Part shown: positions 15,063 through 23,552 of the stretch, in pieces
Position numbering within the stretch: the stretch's first letter is position 1
Layout: every line of letters starts with the position of its first letter
Assembly: GCA_900755685.1 (NCBI GenBank)
Contig: CAAEHI010000019.1
Coordinates: forward strand, 1-64,000
Reading direction: 5' to 3'
Length of the DNA stretch: 64,000 nucleotides
Origin: an uncultured Collinsella sp.
GTDB taxonomy: Bacteria > Actinomycetota > Coriobacteriia > Coriobacteriales > Coriobacteriaceae
Notes under the pieces: model-generated
Database searches by the model: none
What the model was told of the DNA's origin: nothing
The model's input: the letters and a program-made list of their open reading frames with translations, nothing else
Made by a program: the position numbers and the translations under genes

Positions 15063-15923
15063 TTAGTTCTCCCCCTTATCCTGCTTGCCCAGATATGCCT
15101 CAATAACAGCGTCGTTGTTCTGGATTTCCTCTGCCGTGCCCTTGGCGATGACCTTACCAAAGTTGAGCACGCAGATGCCCTCGCAGATGTTCATAACGAG
15201 CGACATATCATGCTCGATAAGCATGATGGCAATGCCAAAGGTGTCGCGAATCTTGACGATGTTCTCCATGAGCTCCGCGGTCTCGGACGGGTTCATGCCG
15301 GCAGCAGGCTCGTCGAGCAGCAGTAGCTTGGGGTTGGTGGCAAGCGCGCGGACGATCTCCAGACGACGCTGAGCGCCGTAAGGCAGCGATCCGGCCTGCT
15401 CGTTTGCCAGATGCTCCATATCAAAGATGGACAGCAGCTCCATGGCGCGCTCGTGAGCAGCCTTCTCGTGCTTCCAATACGTCGGCAGGCGCAGCACGCC
15501 CTCAAAGCCGGAGTAACGCTCCTGGTTATGCAGGCCGACCTTGACGTTATCCTCCACCGTCATGGTGTTGAATAGGCGAATGTTCTGGAAGGTACGGGCA
15601 ATACCCATGCGGTTGACCTGGTAGACCGACTTGCCCGAGGTGTCCTCGCCGTCGAGCAGGATGGTGCCATGCGTGGGCTGGTACACCTTGGTGAGCAGGT
15701 TGAAGACCGTGGTCTTGCCGGCGCCGTTGGGACCGATCAGACCGGCGATCTCGGTCTTGCCGATAGTCAGGCTAAAGTCGTCGACTGCCTTAAGGCCACC
15801 GAACTCAATGCCCAGGTGGATGCACTCGAGTGCAGGGCGCTCGCCCAGGTCACGATCGGGAACGATGGCGCCAGAAGGATACGGGACCATCTTGCCCTTC
15901 TTGAACTCAAATTTACTGGGCAT
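15063..15923 (-). CDS. livG: Branched-chain amino acid ABC transporter ATP-binding protein LivG
   Basis: Second ATPase of the importer, 286 residues. Walker A is GPNGAGKTT, the signature region is LPYGAQRRLE and Walker B is LLLLDEPAAGMNP. An N-terminal extension of about 30 residues (MPSKFEFKKGKMVPYP) precedes the ABC fold. The ATG at 15923 overlaps the end of livM by 11 bp, the usual coupling in this operon. Upstream in-frame codons would extend further into livM and lack a ribosome site. Confidence 0.95.
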   Translation of the reverse strand: MPSKFEFKKGKMVPYPSGAIVPDRDLGERPALECIHLGIEFGGLKAVDDFSLTIGKTEIAGLIGPNGAGKTTVFNLLTKVYQPTHGTILLDGEDTSGKSVYQVNRMGIARTFQNIRLFNTMTVEDNVKVGLHNQERYSGFEGVLRLPTYWKHEKAAHERAMELLSIFDMEHLANEQAGSLPYGAQRRLEIVRALATNPKLLLLDEPAAGMNPSETAELMENIVKIRDTFGIAIMLIEHDMSLVMNICEGICVLNFGKVIAKGTAEEIQNNDAVIEAYLGKQDKGEN

Positions 15924-16992
15924 CGGCTGCCACCTCCTTCTTGGAAGCAAAGCGGTCCTTGACGCGACCGAAGAACGCCTTGAGCTGCGGGTTGTTGGTA
16001 AAAATCATGACCAGGATCAGCACGATGGCGTAGATGAGCATGCGGTAGTCCGAGAACTGACGAAGCAGCTCGGGAAGCACCGTGAGCAGCGCCGCCGCGA
16101 TGACGGAGCCGCGCATATTGCCCAGACCGCCCAGGACCACGAACACCAGGATGAGAATGGACGTGTTGAAGTCGAACTTGGTGGCGGAGAGCTGCGAGAA
16201 GTTACCGCCGAAGAGGGCTCCGGCAGCACCGGCGAGGGCAGCGGAAACCACGAAGGCGATCATGCGGTACTCGGTGACGGAGATGCCTACGGACTCGGCT
16301 GCAATCTTGTTATCGCGCACGGCCATAATGGCACGGCCGGTACGGCTGCGAACCAGGTTGAGCACGATCACGAGTGCGACCATGACCAGGATGGCACCGG
16401 CGAGGAAGGTCGAGTACGTCGACACGCCCGAGGCGCCCTGGGCGCCCTTGATGATGGCGGTGCCGTCCTCGAGCAGGTGCAGGTCGTCGATCGTAGAGTT
16501 GCCCGTGATGTTAAAGATCACGTGCAGGCCGCGGGAGTCGACGCCCACAATGAGGCAGGTGACGATCTCTTTGATGATCTCGCCAAAAGCCAGGGTCACG
16601 ATAGCCAGATAGTCGCCGCTCAGGCGCAGGACCGGGATGCCAATCAAGAAGCCCAGGATGGCGGCAGCGATGGCGCCGACCACGATACTGATGATAAGGC
16701 GCACCGGATCGGAGGGAACGGCGCTCTCCAGCGCGACGGCGGTGACGATTCCCGTATAGGCGCCGACACTCATAAAGCCTGCGTGGCCCAGCGACAGGTC
16801 GCCCGCGATGCCGACGACGAGGTTGAGGGAAATGGCCATGACGATATAGGCCGTGATGGGAACCAGCTGACCGGCGATCATGCGCGGAATCATGTGGTTA
16901 GACTGCATAAAGAACACGATGGCGAAGGCCACGATGCACATGGCGTACGTGACAAAGTCGTGACGCGTCTGCTTGTCTTTAAGAAACTTCAT
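15913..16992 (-). CDS. livM: Branched-chain amino acid ABC transporter permease LivM
   Basis: Membrane permease of 359 residues with about ten hydrophobic segments. The BPD_transp_2 features are recognisable: GDLSLGHAGFMSVGAY near the N-terminal third and GGLGNMRGSVIAA near the C-terminus. It forms the channel with LivH. AGGTGAG lies 7 nt before the ATG at 16992; a GTG three codons upstream is possible. It follows livH by 9 bp. Confidence 0.95.
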   Translation of the reverse strand: MKFLKDKQTRHDFVTYAMCIVAFAIVFFMQSNHMIPRMIAGQLVPITAYIVMAISLNLVVGIAGDLSLGHAGFMSVGAYTGIVTAVALESAVPSDPVRLIISIVVGAIAAAILGFLIGIPVLRLSGDYLAIVTLAFGEIIKEIVTCLIVGVDSRGLHVIFNITGNSTIDDLHLLEDGTAIIKGAQGASGVSTYSTFLAGAILVMVALVIVLNLVRSRTGRAIMAVRDNKIAAESVGISVTEYRMIAFVVSAALAGAAGALFGGNFSQLSATKFDFNTSILILVFVVLGGLGNMRGSVIAAALLTVLPELLRQFSDYRMLIYAIVLILVMIFTNNPQLKAFFGRVKDRFASKKEVAADAQ

Positions 16993-17001
16993 AACGCTCA
17001 C

Positions 17002-17883
17002 CTACACCTTCTCGGGGACGTACTTGCCCAAGAGGCCGGCAGGCTTGACGAGCAGGACGATGATCAAAACACCAAAGACGATGGAGTTGGCAAGGCTCGT
17101 GGAAATGTAAGCCTGCGCCATCGCCTCGATGATGCCGATGAGAATGCCACCGACAAAGGCACCGGGGATGGAGCCGATGCCGCCGAAGACGGCGGCGTCG
17201 AAGGCCTTGATGCCAGGCATGGCACCCGTCGTGGGCTGCAGCACCGGCGAGTAGGAGCACAGGAGCACGCCGGCGATGGCGGCAAGCGCCGAGCCGATGG
17301 CAAACGTCATCGAGATGGTGCGGTTGACGTTGATGCCCATGAGCTGAGCGGCGGCCTTGTCCTCGGACACGGCGCGCATGGCCTTGCCCATCTTGGTCTT
17401 ACCTGTAAAGAACATCAGGCCGGCCATGATAACCAGGCAGGCGACGATGGTGACGAGCGAGACGGCGCTTACGTTGAACTTGGCCAAGAACTCCGGCACC
17501 TGGAAGGTGACGAGCGAAGTGAAGTTCTTGGGCGTGGCGCCCCACAGAAGCTGCGCGGCGTTCTGCAGGAAGTAAGACACGCCGATAGCCGTGATCAGAA
17601 CGGCCAGCGGGCCTGCTTGGCGCAGCGGCTTATAGGCCAGACCCTCAATGAGAACGCCGAGAACCGTGCAGACCACACAAGAAAGAATTACAGATACCCA
17701 GCCCGGGAGGCCGAGATACGACGTGGCGCAGAACGAGACATAGGCACCGACCATGATGACGTCGCCGTGAGCGAAGTTCAGCATCTTGGCGATACCGTAG
17801 ACCATGGTGTAGCCCAACGCGATGATGGCGTAGACGCTGCCCATGGACAGGCCGTTGACCAGGTATTGGATAAAGACCGTCAT
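17002..17883 (-). CDS. livH: Branched-chain amino acid ABC transporter permease LivH
   Basis: Membrane permease of 293 residues with about eight hydrophobic segments. LNFAHGDVIMVGAY and GGIGSIPGAFVGG are the family motifs. It pairs with LivM. I use the ATG giving MTVFIQYLVNGLSMGS, 9 nt after AGGGGG; an ATG three codons earlier (17892) abuts that ribosome site. A 140-bp gap with hairpins separates it from livJ, which probably lets the binding protein be made in excess. Confidence 0.95.
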   Translation of the reverse strand: MTVFIQYLVNGLSMGSVYAIIALGYTMVYGIAKMLNFAHGDVIMVGAYVSFCATSYLGLPGWVSVILSCVVCTVLGVLIEGLAYKPLRQAGPLAVLITAIGVSYFLQNAAQLLWGATPKNFTSLVTFQVPEFLAKFNVSAVSLVTIVACLVIMAGLMFFTGKTKMGKAMRAVSEDKAAAQLMGINVNRTISMTFAIGSALAAIAGVLLCSYSPVLQPTTGAMPGIKAFDAAVFGGIGSIPGAFVGGILIGIIEAMAQAYISTSLANSIVFGVLIIVLLVKPAGLLGKYVPEKV

Positions 17884-17931
17884 GTTCCACATCCCCCTTT
17901 CGAATAGGTTTCCAGTTGATGTATGAAACAG

Positions 17932-17991
17932 GGACGTTACATCGTCCCTAGATACCAAGCAAGCAGGGAAGGCCAAAACCTCCCCTGCTTG
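17932..17991 (-). promoter_or_regulatory. Hairpins in the livJ-livH gap
   Basis: GGGACG-ttacat-CGTCCC (17932-17949) is followed by a 13-bp stem pairing 17960-17972 with 17979-17991 (one mismatch). No T-tract is present. In binding-protein-dependent transport operons such structures often act as partial terminators or 3' stabilisers, raising the binding protein over the permease. That role is inferred. Confidence 0.5.
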
Positions 17992-18022
17992 GGATCAAAA
18001 CCGCTCTATGTAAGGCGGCCAA

Positions 18023-19210
18023 TTAGGCCTGTACGTACTTGCCGTCGGTGATGACGTACGCCGTGGGCTCCTTCTGGACCTGGCCCTTATCGTTCCAGGT
18101 GAGCTTGCCGGTCAGACCGTCAACGGTAATCTTGAGCATAGCCTTGGACAGCTTCTCGGCGGCCTCGGTCGGGTCGGCGTCGACACCAAGACCGGCCTCC
18201 TTGAGGGCCTCGGCCACCGCGTGCACGCCATCGTAGGCGTCGGCGGCAAACTGGTCGGGGGTATCGCCGTACTTATCCTTGTAAGCGTTGACGAAGTCGG
18301 CGTTCTTCTCGTCGTCGGCGGAGAACGGGGTCATGAGCAGCAGACCCTCAGCAAGAGAGGTATCGAAGCCCTCAACGCCCAGGATGCCGTCCATGCCGTC
18401 GCAGCCCATCATCTTGACGTCGTAGCCCATGTCCTTGGCGTTCTTGAGCAGGACGGACGCCGGCGTGTAGTAGATCGGCGCAAAGATCATGGTGGCGCCG
18501 GCCTGCTTGGCCTTGGTCAGCTGGTTCGTAAAGCTCGTGGCGGAGTCGTCCTTAAAGGTCTCCTCGTCAACAATCTCGAGCTTGGACTCAGCGGCCTGGG
18601 CCTTAAAGGAATCTGCGATGCCCGAAGAATATGCGTCGCCGGAGTTATAGAACAGCACGAACTTCTCGTCCGCATACTTCTGCGCCAGGAACTTGGCAGC
18701 GTTGACACCCTGGTTGGGGTCGGTGAAGCAAACCTGGAAGACGCAATCCTTGCCGTCGGTGACGTCCTCGGAGGACGCGGACGGGGTGATCATGAACGTC
18801 TTGGGGTCGTTACCGCACTCGGCGGCAACGGCAACCGACGCACCCGTGGTGGTCGGGCCGACGAGGGCCTGCATGCCCCAGTCGAGCAGGGTGTTGAAGG
18901 CGTTGACGGCCTTCTCGCCGTCGGCCTGGTCATCCTCGGCCTTGCTGGCAAGCGGCAGCTCCTTGGTCGAGAAATCCTTGCAGCCAAGCTCGACACCCTG
19001 GGTAACGGACTTGCCGTAGGACGCGTTGGCACCGGTCAGCGGGCCGATGGTGCCGATCTTAAACGAAGCGTCGCCCGAAGCGGAACCGCTATCGCCGCCG
19101 TTGGAGGAGCAGCCGGCTAGAATGGACATCGCCCCCAGACCTGCTGCGCTCGCGATAACGCTCCTGCGATTCATAACAGGGTTCAATGACTTACCGGTGA
19201 GGCTCGACAT
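18023..19210 (-). CDS. livJ: Branched-chain amino acid-binding lipoprotein LivJ
   Basis: Extracytoplasmic substrate-binding protein of 395 residues that feeds LivHMGF. It has a twin-basic N-terminus (MNRRSVIASAAG), a hydrophobic core and the lipobox LAGC near residue 34, so it should be a lipoprotein. FKIGTIGPLTG starts the mature periplasmic-binding fold (Peripla_BP_6 type). The ATG at 19210 has AGGAG 8 nt upstream. It is very similar along its length to the frameshifted copy upstream (19482-20647), indicating tandem duplication. Confidence 0.93.
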   Translation of the reverse strand: MSSLTGKSLNPVMNRRSVIASAAGLGAMSILAGCSSNGGDSGSASGDASFKIGTIGPLTGANASYGKSVTQGVELGCKDFSTKELPLASKAEDDQADGEKAVNAFNTLLDWGMQALVGPTTTGASVAVAAECGNDPKTFMITPSASSEDVTDGKDCVFQVCFTDPNQGVNAAKFLAQKYADEKFVLFYNSGDAYSSGIADSFKAQAAESKLEIVDEETFKDDSATSFTNQLTKAKQAGATMIFAPIYYTPASVLLKNAKDMGYDVKMMGCDGMDGILGVEGFDTSLAEGLLLMTPFSADDEKNADFVNAYKDKYGDTPDQFAADAYDGVHAVAEALKEAGLGVDADPTEAAEKLSKAMLKITVDGLTGKLTWNDKGQVQKEPTAYVITDGKYVQA

Positions 19211-19481
19211 GCGGCTCTCCTCTCAAATCTCGTCGGGTTTCGGTTACCCGACAGGCCATCCTTCGCCGTGTTCGGCGTTCGCAAAATACTAGACGCTTTA
19301 GTTAAGGAAAGTGGCGATTATTTCAACTTTTCTTTGGATTTGTTCATTTATCCATAATTCTGCGTATTTCTATTACTTTATGCAGTAAGGCCACTTTATT
19401 GTGTGAAAGTAATGTTTCCGTTCTGTTACAGGCGTCCCTTCCCTGAATAAAACGGCCTCACCGGTCGCGCTTTATGCGCAC
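19211..19481 (-). promoter_or_regulatory. AT-rich upstream region of livJ
   Basis: The gap between the two livJ copies contains a distinctly AT-rich core (about 19290-19420), unlike the GC-rich surroundings. It probably carries the liv operon promoter(s). No coding frame or strong terminator is visible. I could not single out one convincing -35/-10 pair. Confidence 0.4.
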
Positions 19482-20647
19482 TTAGGCGGCGATGTACTTG
19501 CCGTCCTGGATCACATAGGCCGTAGCGGGCTTTTCGACCTGGCCCTCGTCATTCCACGTCAGCTCGCCTGTCAGGCCCTCGATCTTGATCTTGCGCATGG
19601 CCTTGGCAAGGTCGCCGGCAATGTCGGCACCGTCGGCCGTAATGTCAATCCCCGCCTTGTCGATGGCCTCGACAATGGCGTGGACGCAATCGTAGGCGTC
19701 GGCGGCAAACTGGTTGGGCGTCTCGTCGTAGGCATCCTTATAGGCCTTGACGAAGTTGGCATTCTTCTCATCGTCAGCCGAAAACGGGGTCATGAGCAGT
19801 ACGCCCTCGGCAAGAGAGGTATCGAAGCCTTCCACAGAGAGCAGGCCGTCCATGCCGTCGGTACCCATGAGGGTCATGTCGTAGCCCATGTCCTTGGCGT
19901 TCTTGAGCAAAACGGACGCCGGCGTGTAGTAGATCGGCGCAAAGATGAGCGTGGCGCCGGCCTCCTTGGCCTTGGTGAGCTGGTTGGTAAAGCTCGTGGA
20001 AGAGTCGTCCTTAAAGGTCTCGGTATCGACGATGTCGAGCTTGGACGCCTTGGCCTGCTCGGCAAAAGCGTCGGCAACGCCCGAGCTATACGTATCGCCG
20101 GAGTTGTAGAACAGGGCGATCTTGGCATCCGCGTACTTCTCGGCCAAGAACTTCGCGGCGCTGGCGCCCATGGTGGGATCGGTGAAGCAAACCTGGAAAA
20201 CCGTGGTCTTGTCCTTGGTGACGTCGAGAGACGAGGCCGAGGGCGTGACCATGAGCATATCGTCGGCAATCTCGCCCGAGACGGCGACGGCGGCACCAGT
20301 CGTGACGGGGCCGACGAGCGCCTGCATGCCCCAGTCGCACAGGGTATTGAAGGCGTTGATGGCCTTCTCGCCGTCAGCGACGTCATCCTCGGACTTAAGC
20401 GAGAGCTTGAGGTCCTTGGTCGAGAAATCCTTGGCGGCGAGCTTGGCCCCTTCTCGGCCGAAACGCCATAGGTTGCCGCGGCGCCGGTCAGAGGGCCGAT
20501 GACACCGATCTTGAAGGTCTTGCCGTCATCGGCGGAGCCGCCGTCCGAGCCACCCGACGAGCAACCAGCGAGTGCGACGGCACTGCCGAGCGCCGCGGCG
20601 CCAGCCAAGAAACTCCTGCGGTTAAGTACGTTGTTGATGCTAAACAT
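19482..20647 (-). pseudogene. livJ: Second LivJ-like binding lipoprotein, frameshifted
   Basis: Paralogue of the downstream livJ. The 5' part encodes MFSINNVLNRRSFLAGA, lipobox LAGC and FKIGVIGPLTGAAATYG. At 20447-20450 a run of four G (minus strand) replaces the five needed, so the frame shifts by one base. In the other frame the protein continues DFSTKDLKL..DWGMQALVGPVTTG to the normal C-terminus DGKYIAA. Corrected, it would be about 388 residues. One base lost in a homopolymer may be a real inactivating mutation, phase variation or a sequencing error. AGGGGG lies before the ATG. Confidence 0.85.
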
Positions 20648-20837
20648 GGTGTCCCCCTTTTCGCTGGCCGCGGTGCGGCCGTCTTGCGGTACAGGGCAAA
20701 CCTTATGGTGCAAACGTTGACAGTTTGTTACGGAAGTTCGTTTGTAGCGAGCGTGTTTCCAATGTTTCCGCAGCGTTTCGGGGGTGGCGTTTTATGCTGC
20801 TCCCGCTGCCAGGCAAGCACGCGCCCGCACTTCACGC

Positions 20838-20843
20838 TAGAAT
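20838..20843 (+). promoter_or_regulatory. -10 element for hom
   Basis: TAGAAT, about 55 nt before the hom start codon, with no clear -35. The 250-bp divergent region to livJ2 also contains a perfect TTGACA (+ strand, about 20716) within CAAACgttgacaGTTTG, which could be part of an operator or another promoter. Confidence 0.35.
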
Positions 20844-20897
20844 GCACTCAACCTTTAAGCGGTTAATCCATCCATAAGATGCACGAAGGAGCTATCT

Positions 20898-22241
20898 ATG
20901 AGCGAACCCCTGCGCACCGTGAACGTCGGCCTCATCGGTCTGGGAACCGTCGGCGGCGGCGTGGCCCGTCTGATCAAGAGCCACCACGATGAGTACCTGG
21001 CCGCCTACGGCATCGACCTTAAGCTGACCCGCGCCTGCGCGCTTGCCTGGGAGCAGGCCGAGGCGGCAGGCATTGAGCGCGAGGCCTTTACGAGTGACTG
21101 GCACGACGTCGTCACCGACCCCGCCGTCGACATCGTCGTCGAGCTGATCGGCGGCGAGCATCCCGCAACCGAGATATTCACCACCGCCTTCGAGAACGGC
21201 AAGCACGTCGTCTCTGCCAACAAGGCCCTGCTGGGCCGTCATGTCGAGACGCTCGCCGAGAAGGCGCGCGCGTGCGGCGTGCAGATTAAGTGCGAGGCCA
21301 GCTGCGGCGGTGGCATCCCCATTGTCAGCACGCTCGAGCACGACCTGGTGGGCAACAAGATCCTGACCATCGCCGGTATCCTTAACGGCACCACCAACTA
21401 CATCCTGTCGCGCATGGACGCCGAGGGCGCCGATTACGCTGACGTGCTCGCCGACGCCCAGGCAAAGGGCTATGCCGAGGCCGACCCGTCCGCCGACGTC
21501 GACGGCTTCGACGCCGCCAGCAAGACGGCAATCCTCGCTTCCATCGGCTTTGGCACCCGTGTGACCACCGACGATGTCTACCAGCAGGGTATCCGTACCA
21601 TCGGCGCCGAGGACATTGCCCAGGCCCGCGAGCTCGGCTACACCATCAAGCTGCTGGGCATCGCACGCAACACCGACGCCGGCGTCGACGTCCGCGTGCA
21701 CCCCACGCTGATCCCCGCCGACCACATGCTTGCCAAGGTCAACGGCGCCATGAACGCTGTCTACGTGGTAGGCGACGCCGTGGGCGAGACCATGTTCTAC
21801 GGTGCCGGCGCAGGCTCCTTCCCCACCGCGAGCGCCGTCGTGGGCGATATCCTGTCGCTCTCCGAGCAGATCAGCCGCGGCGTGGCTCCGCTGCCCGAGA
21901 TTGAGCCCTATGGTCACAACCTCGCCTTTAAGCCCATGGACGAGCTCCAGACCAAGTACTATGTGCGCCTGAAGGTCGCCGACCGCGTGGGCGCCCTGTC
22001 CGAGACGGTCGACATCTTTGCCAAGCACAACATCTCGATCTCGCTCATCAACCAGGTCGAGGACGGCAAGTCGGGCGTCAGCGATGCCTGCTCGGTCATC
22101 TTCCTGACGCACCGCGCGCTCGAGAAGGACGTCCAGGCTGCCGCCGCCGAGCTTGCCAGCGTCGACTGCGTGGCCGAGGTCGCCAACGTCCTGCGCATCG
22201 AGGACGTCGAGGCATGGACCGAAGGCGTCATGGCCAACTAG
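20898..22241 (+). CDS. hom: Homoserine dehydrogenase
   Basis: Reduces aspartate semialdehyde to homoserine, the branch step towards threonine and methionine. 447 residues: NAD(P)-binding GLIGLGTVGGG (about 11-21), the catalytic domain with NGTTNYILSRM and DPSADVDGFDAASK, and a C-terminal ACT domain (about 350-430; YYVRLKVADRVGALSE) that usually gives threonine feedback control. GAAGGAG lies 9 nt before the ATG. It is monocistronic with a terminator downstream. Confidence 0.97.
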   Translation: MSEPLRTVNVGLIGLGTVGGGVARLIKSHHDEYLAAYGIDLKLTRACALAWEQAEAAGIEREAFTSDWHDVVTDPAVDIVVELIGGEHPATEIFTTAFENGKHVVSANKALLGRHVETLAEKARACGVQIKCEASCGGGIPIVSTLEHDLVGNKILTIAGILNGTTNYILSRMDAEGADYADVLADAQAKGYAEADPSADVDGFDAASKTAILASIGFGTRVTTDDVYQQGIRTIGAEDIAQARELGYTIKLLGIARNTDAGVDVRVHPTLIPADHMLAKVNGAMNAVYVVGDAVGETMFYGAGAGSFPTASAVVGDILSLSEQISRGVAPLPEIEPYGHNLAFKPMDELQTKYYVRLKVADRVGALSETVDIFAKHNISISLINQVEDGKSGVSDACSVIFLTHRALEKDVQAAAAELASVDCVAEVANVLRIEDVEAWTEGVMAN

Positions 22242-22275
22242 TTCGGTTTACACCCCACAACGCATTTGCTCGAAG

Positions 22276-22308
22276 GGCTCCCGTCCGATGTGGGATGGGA
22301 GCCTTTTT
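22276..22308 (+). terminator. Terminator of hom
   Basis: GGCTCCCGTCC (22276-22286) pairs with GGATGGGAGCC (22293-22303), with a TTTTT tail. It starts 35 bp after the hom stop codon. Confidence 0.85.
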
Positions 22309-22457
22309 GTCTCCTGCCCTAAGCACAACGACAGGGCACATTTGCGCGAGCCGCTCATCGGTAACGCGGGCTACCGTTCACCGATATGCAAACACGGCCG
22401 ATTCCGGTTACGGCTACGCTGTGCTGCGAATGTCCGCCCGCGATGAGAGGAAATACC

Positions 22458-23207
22458 ATGTTGCTCGAGGGCAAGAAAGCAATCATCACCGGAGGCACGC
22501 GCGGTATCGGCTATGCCATCGCCTGCCGTTTTATCGAGGAGGGCGCCTCCGTCACTGTCTTTGGCTCGCGTCAAGAGACCGCCGATGCGGCCGTTGAGAA
22601 GCTGACAGCCGCCTATCCCGGCGCCAAGGTCTGGGGCCGCTCCTGCGACCTCACCTCACTCGAAGCCGTGACCGAGGCCTTTACCCAGGCTGCATCCGAC
22701 ATGGGCGGCTTGGACACGGTCGTCAACAATGCCGGCATCTCCCAGCGCTCACCCCTTTTGGACTACACGGCCGAGGAGTTCGCTAAGGTTATGGACCTCA
22801 ACGTCGTCGCCGTCTTTAATGGCCACCAGGCTGCCGCCAAGATCATGACCGAGGCCGGCCACGGCGGCACCATCACCACCACGAGCTCGATGGTCGCTAA
22901 GTACGGTCAGCCCTCCGGCGTTGGCTACCCCACGTCCAAGTTCGCCGTCAACGGCATGGTCCAGTCGCTCTCGCGCGAGCTCGCCCCCGTGGGCATTCGC
23001 GTCAATGCCGTTGCACCCGGCGTAACCAAAACCGATATGGTCGCCAACCTGCCCGAAGAGGTTATTAAGCCCATCGTCGCCACCATTCCGCTGGGTCGCA
23101 TGGGCGAGCCCGAGGATGTCGCCAACGCCTTTGTTTTCCTGGCGAGCGACATGTCCTCCTACGTCACGGGCGCCGTGCTCCCCGTCGACGGAGCCGCCCG
23201 CTCTTAA
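22458..23207 (+). CDS. SDR-family oxidoreductase (FabG/BaiA-like)
   Basis: Short-chain dehydrogenase of 249 residues. The cofactor loop is TGGTRGIG (11-18), followed by NNAGIS, a catalytic Ser in TTSSM and Tyr-Lys in YPTSK (about 155). From memory the layout and several stretches (IITGGTRGIG, GVGYPxSK, APGV.TDM) resemble clostridial BaiA 3-alpha-hydroxysteroid dehydrogenase, and also FabG 3-oxoacyl-ACP reductases. It is not beside fatty-acid genes, so a stand-alone hydroxysteroid or other alcohol dehydrogenase is plausible; the substrate is undecided. GAGAGGA precedes the ATG at 22458; a terminator follows. Confidence 0.85.
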   Translation: MLLEGKKAIITGGTRGIGYAIACRFIEEGASVTVFGSRQETADAAVEKLTAAYPGAKVWGRSCDLTSLEAVTEAFTQAASDMGGLDTVVNNAGISQRSPLLDYTAEEFAKVMDLNVVAVFNGHQAAAKIMTEAGHGGTITTTSSMVAKYGQPSGVGYPTSKFAVNGMVQSLSRELAPVGIRVNAVAPGVTKTDMVANLPEEVIKPIVATIPLGRMGEPEDVANAFVFLASDMSSYVTGAVLPVDGAARS

Positions 23208-23249
23208 GGGACCACAAGCCTCAGCTCCCAGCCTCAACATAGTCCAACA

Positions 23250-23294
23250 AAGAAGGCGCGCCGTCTGCATCAACTGCAGGCAGCGCGCCTTCTT
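23250..23294 (+). terminator. Terminator-like hairpin after the SDR gene
   Basis: AAGAAGGCGCGC (23250-23261) pairs perfectly with GCGCGCCTTCTT (23283-23294), with a 21-nt loop. Only CTGTTT follows. It lies 43 bp past the SDR stop codon. Confidence 0.65.
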
Positions 23295-23304
23295 CTGTTT
23301 GAAA

Positions 23305-23539
23305 GGGAAGCTGTGTCCCGGAATTCCGACTCAGACCGGGACGCAGCTTCCCTCAGGGCCATGTTTCGGAAAGAGTGCCCCGTTTTGAACGCCGATTCTG
23401 GGATACCGTTTCCGCAACGGGTCTCTCGCGGAAACTGCATCCCACTCTGAGCGCCCATTCCGGGACACAGTTTCCCAACGGCCCCCGTTTCGGAAACCAC
23501 ATCCCGTTCCGAGCCTTCAAAGCGGGACGCGGCTTCCCC
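23305..23539. repeat. Array of four palindromic units with 62-bp period
   Basis: Four hairpin units occupy 23305-23352, 23364-23415, 23428-23476 and 23488-23539. Each has arms of about 16 bp around a 16-nt centre. The arm consensus is GGAAAC.GC.TCCCG on the left and CGGGA..C.GTTTCC on the right. The centres begin at 23321, 23383, 23445 and 23507, an exact 62-bp spacing. Arms are more conserved than centres, and units are parted by 11-12 nt. It lies between the convergent SDR and antiporter genes and codes for nothing obvious. Confidence 0.85.
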
Positions 23540-23552
23540 GAGAGAGTATCGA

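Noticed and set aside
15631..17907. Long plus-strand frame opposite livG, livM and livH (about 758 codons)
   Set aside because: It is rich in His, Asp, Gly and Arg without any domain, runs antisense through three confident genes, and has no ribosome site.
23305..23539. Spaced repeat array considered as a CRISPR
   Set aside because: Only four units, the repeated part is a pair of inverted arms rather than one direct repeat with long spacers, the variable centres are 16 nt, and no cas genes are nearby.
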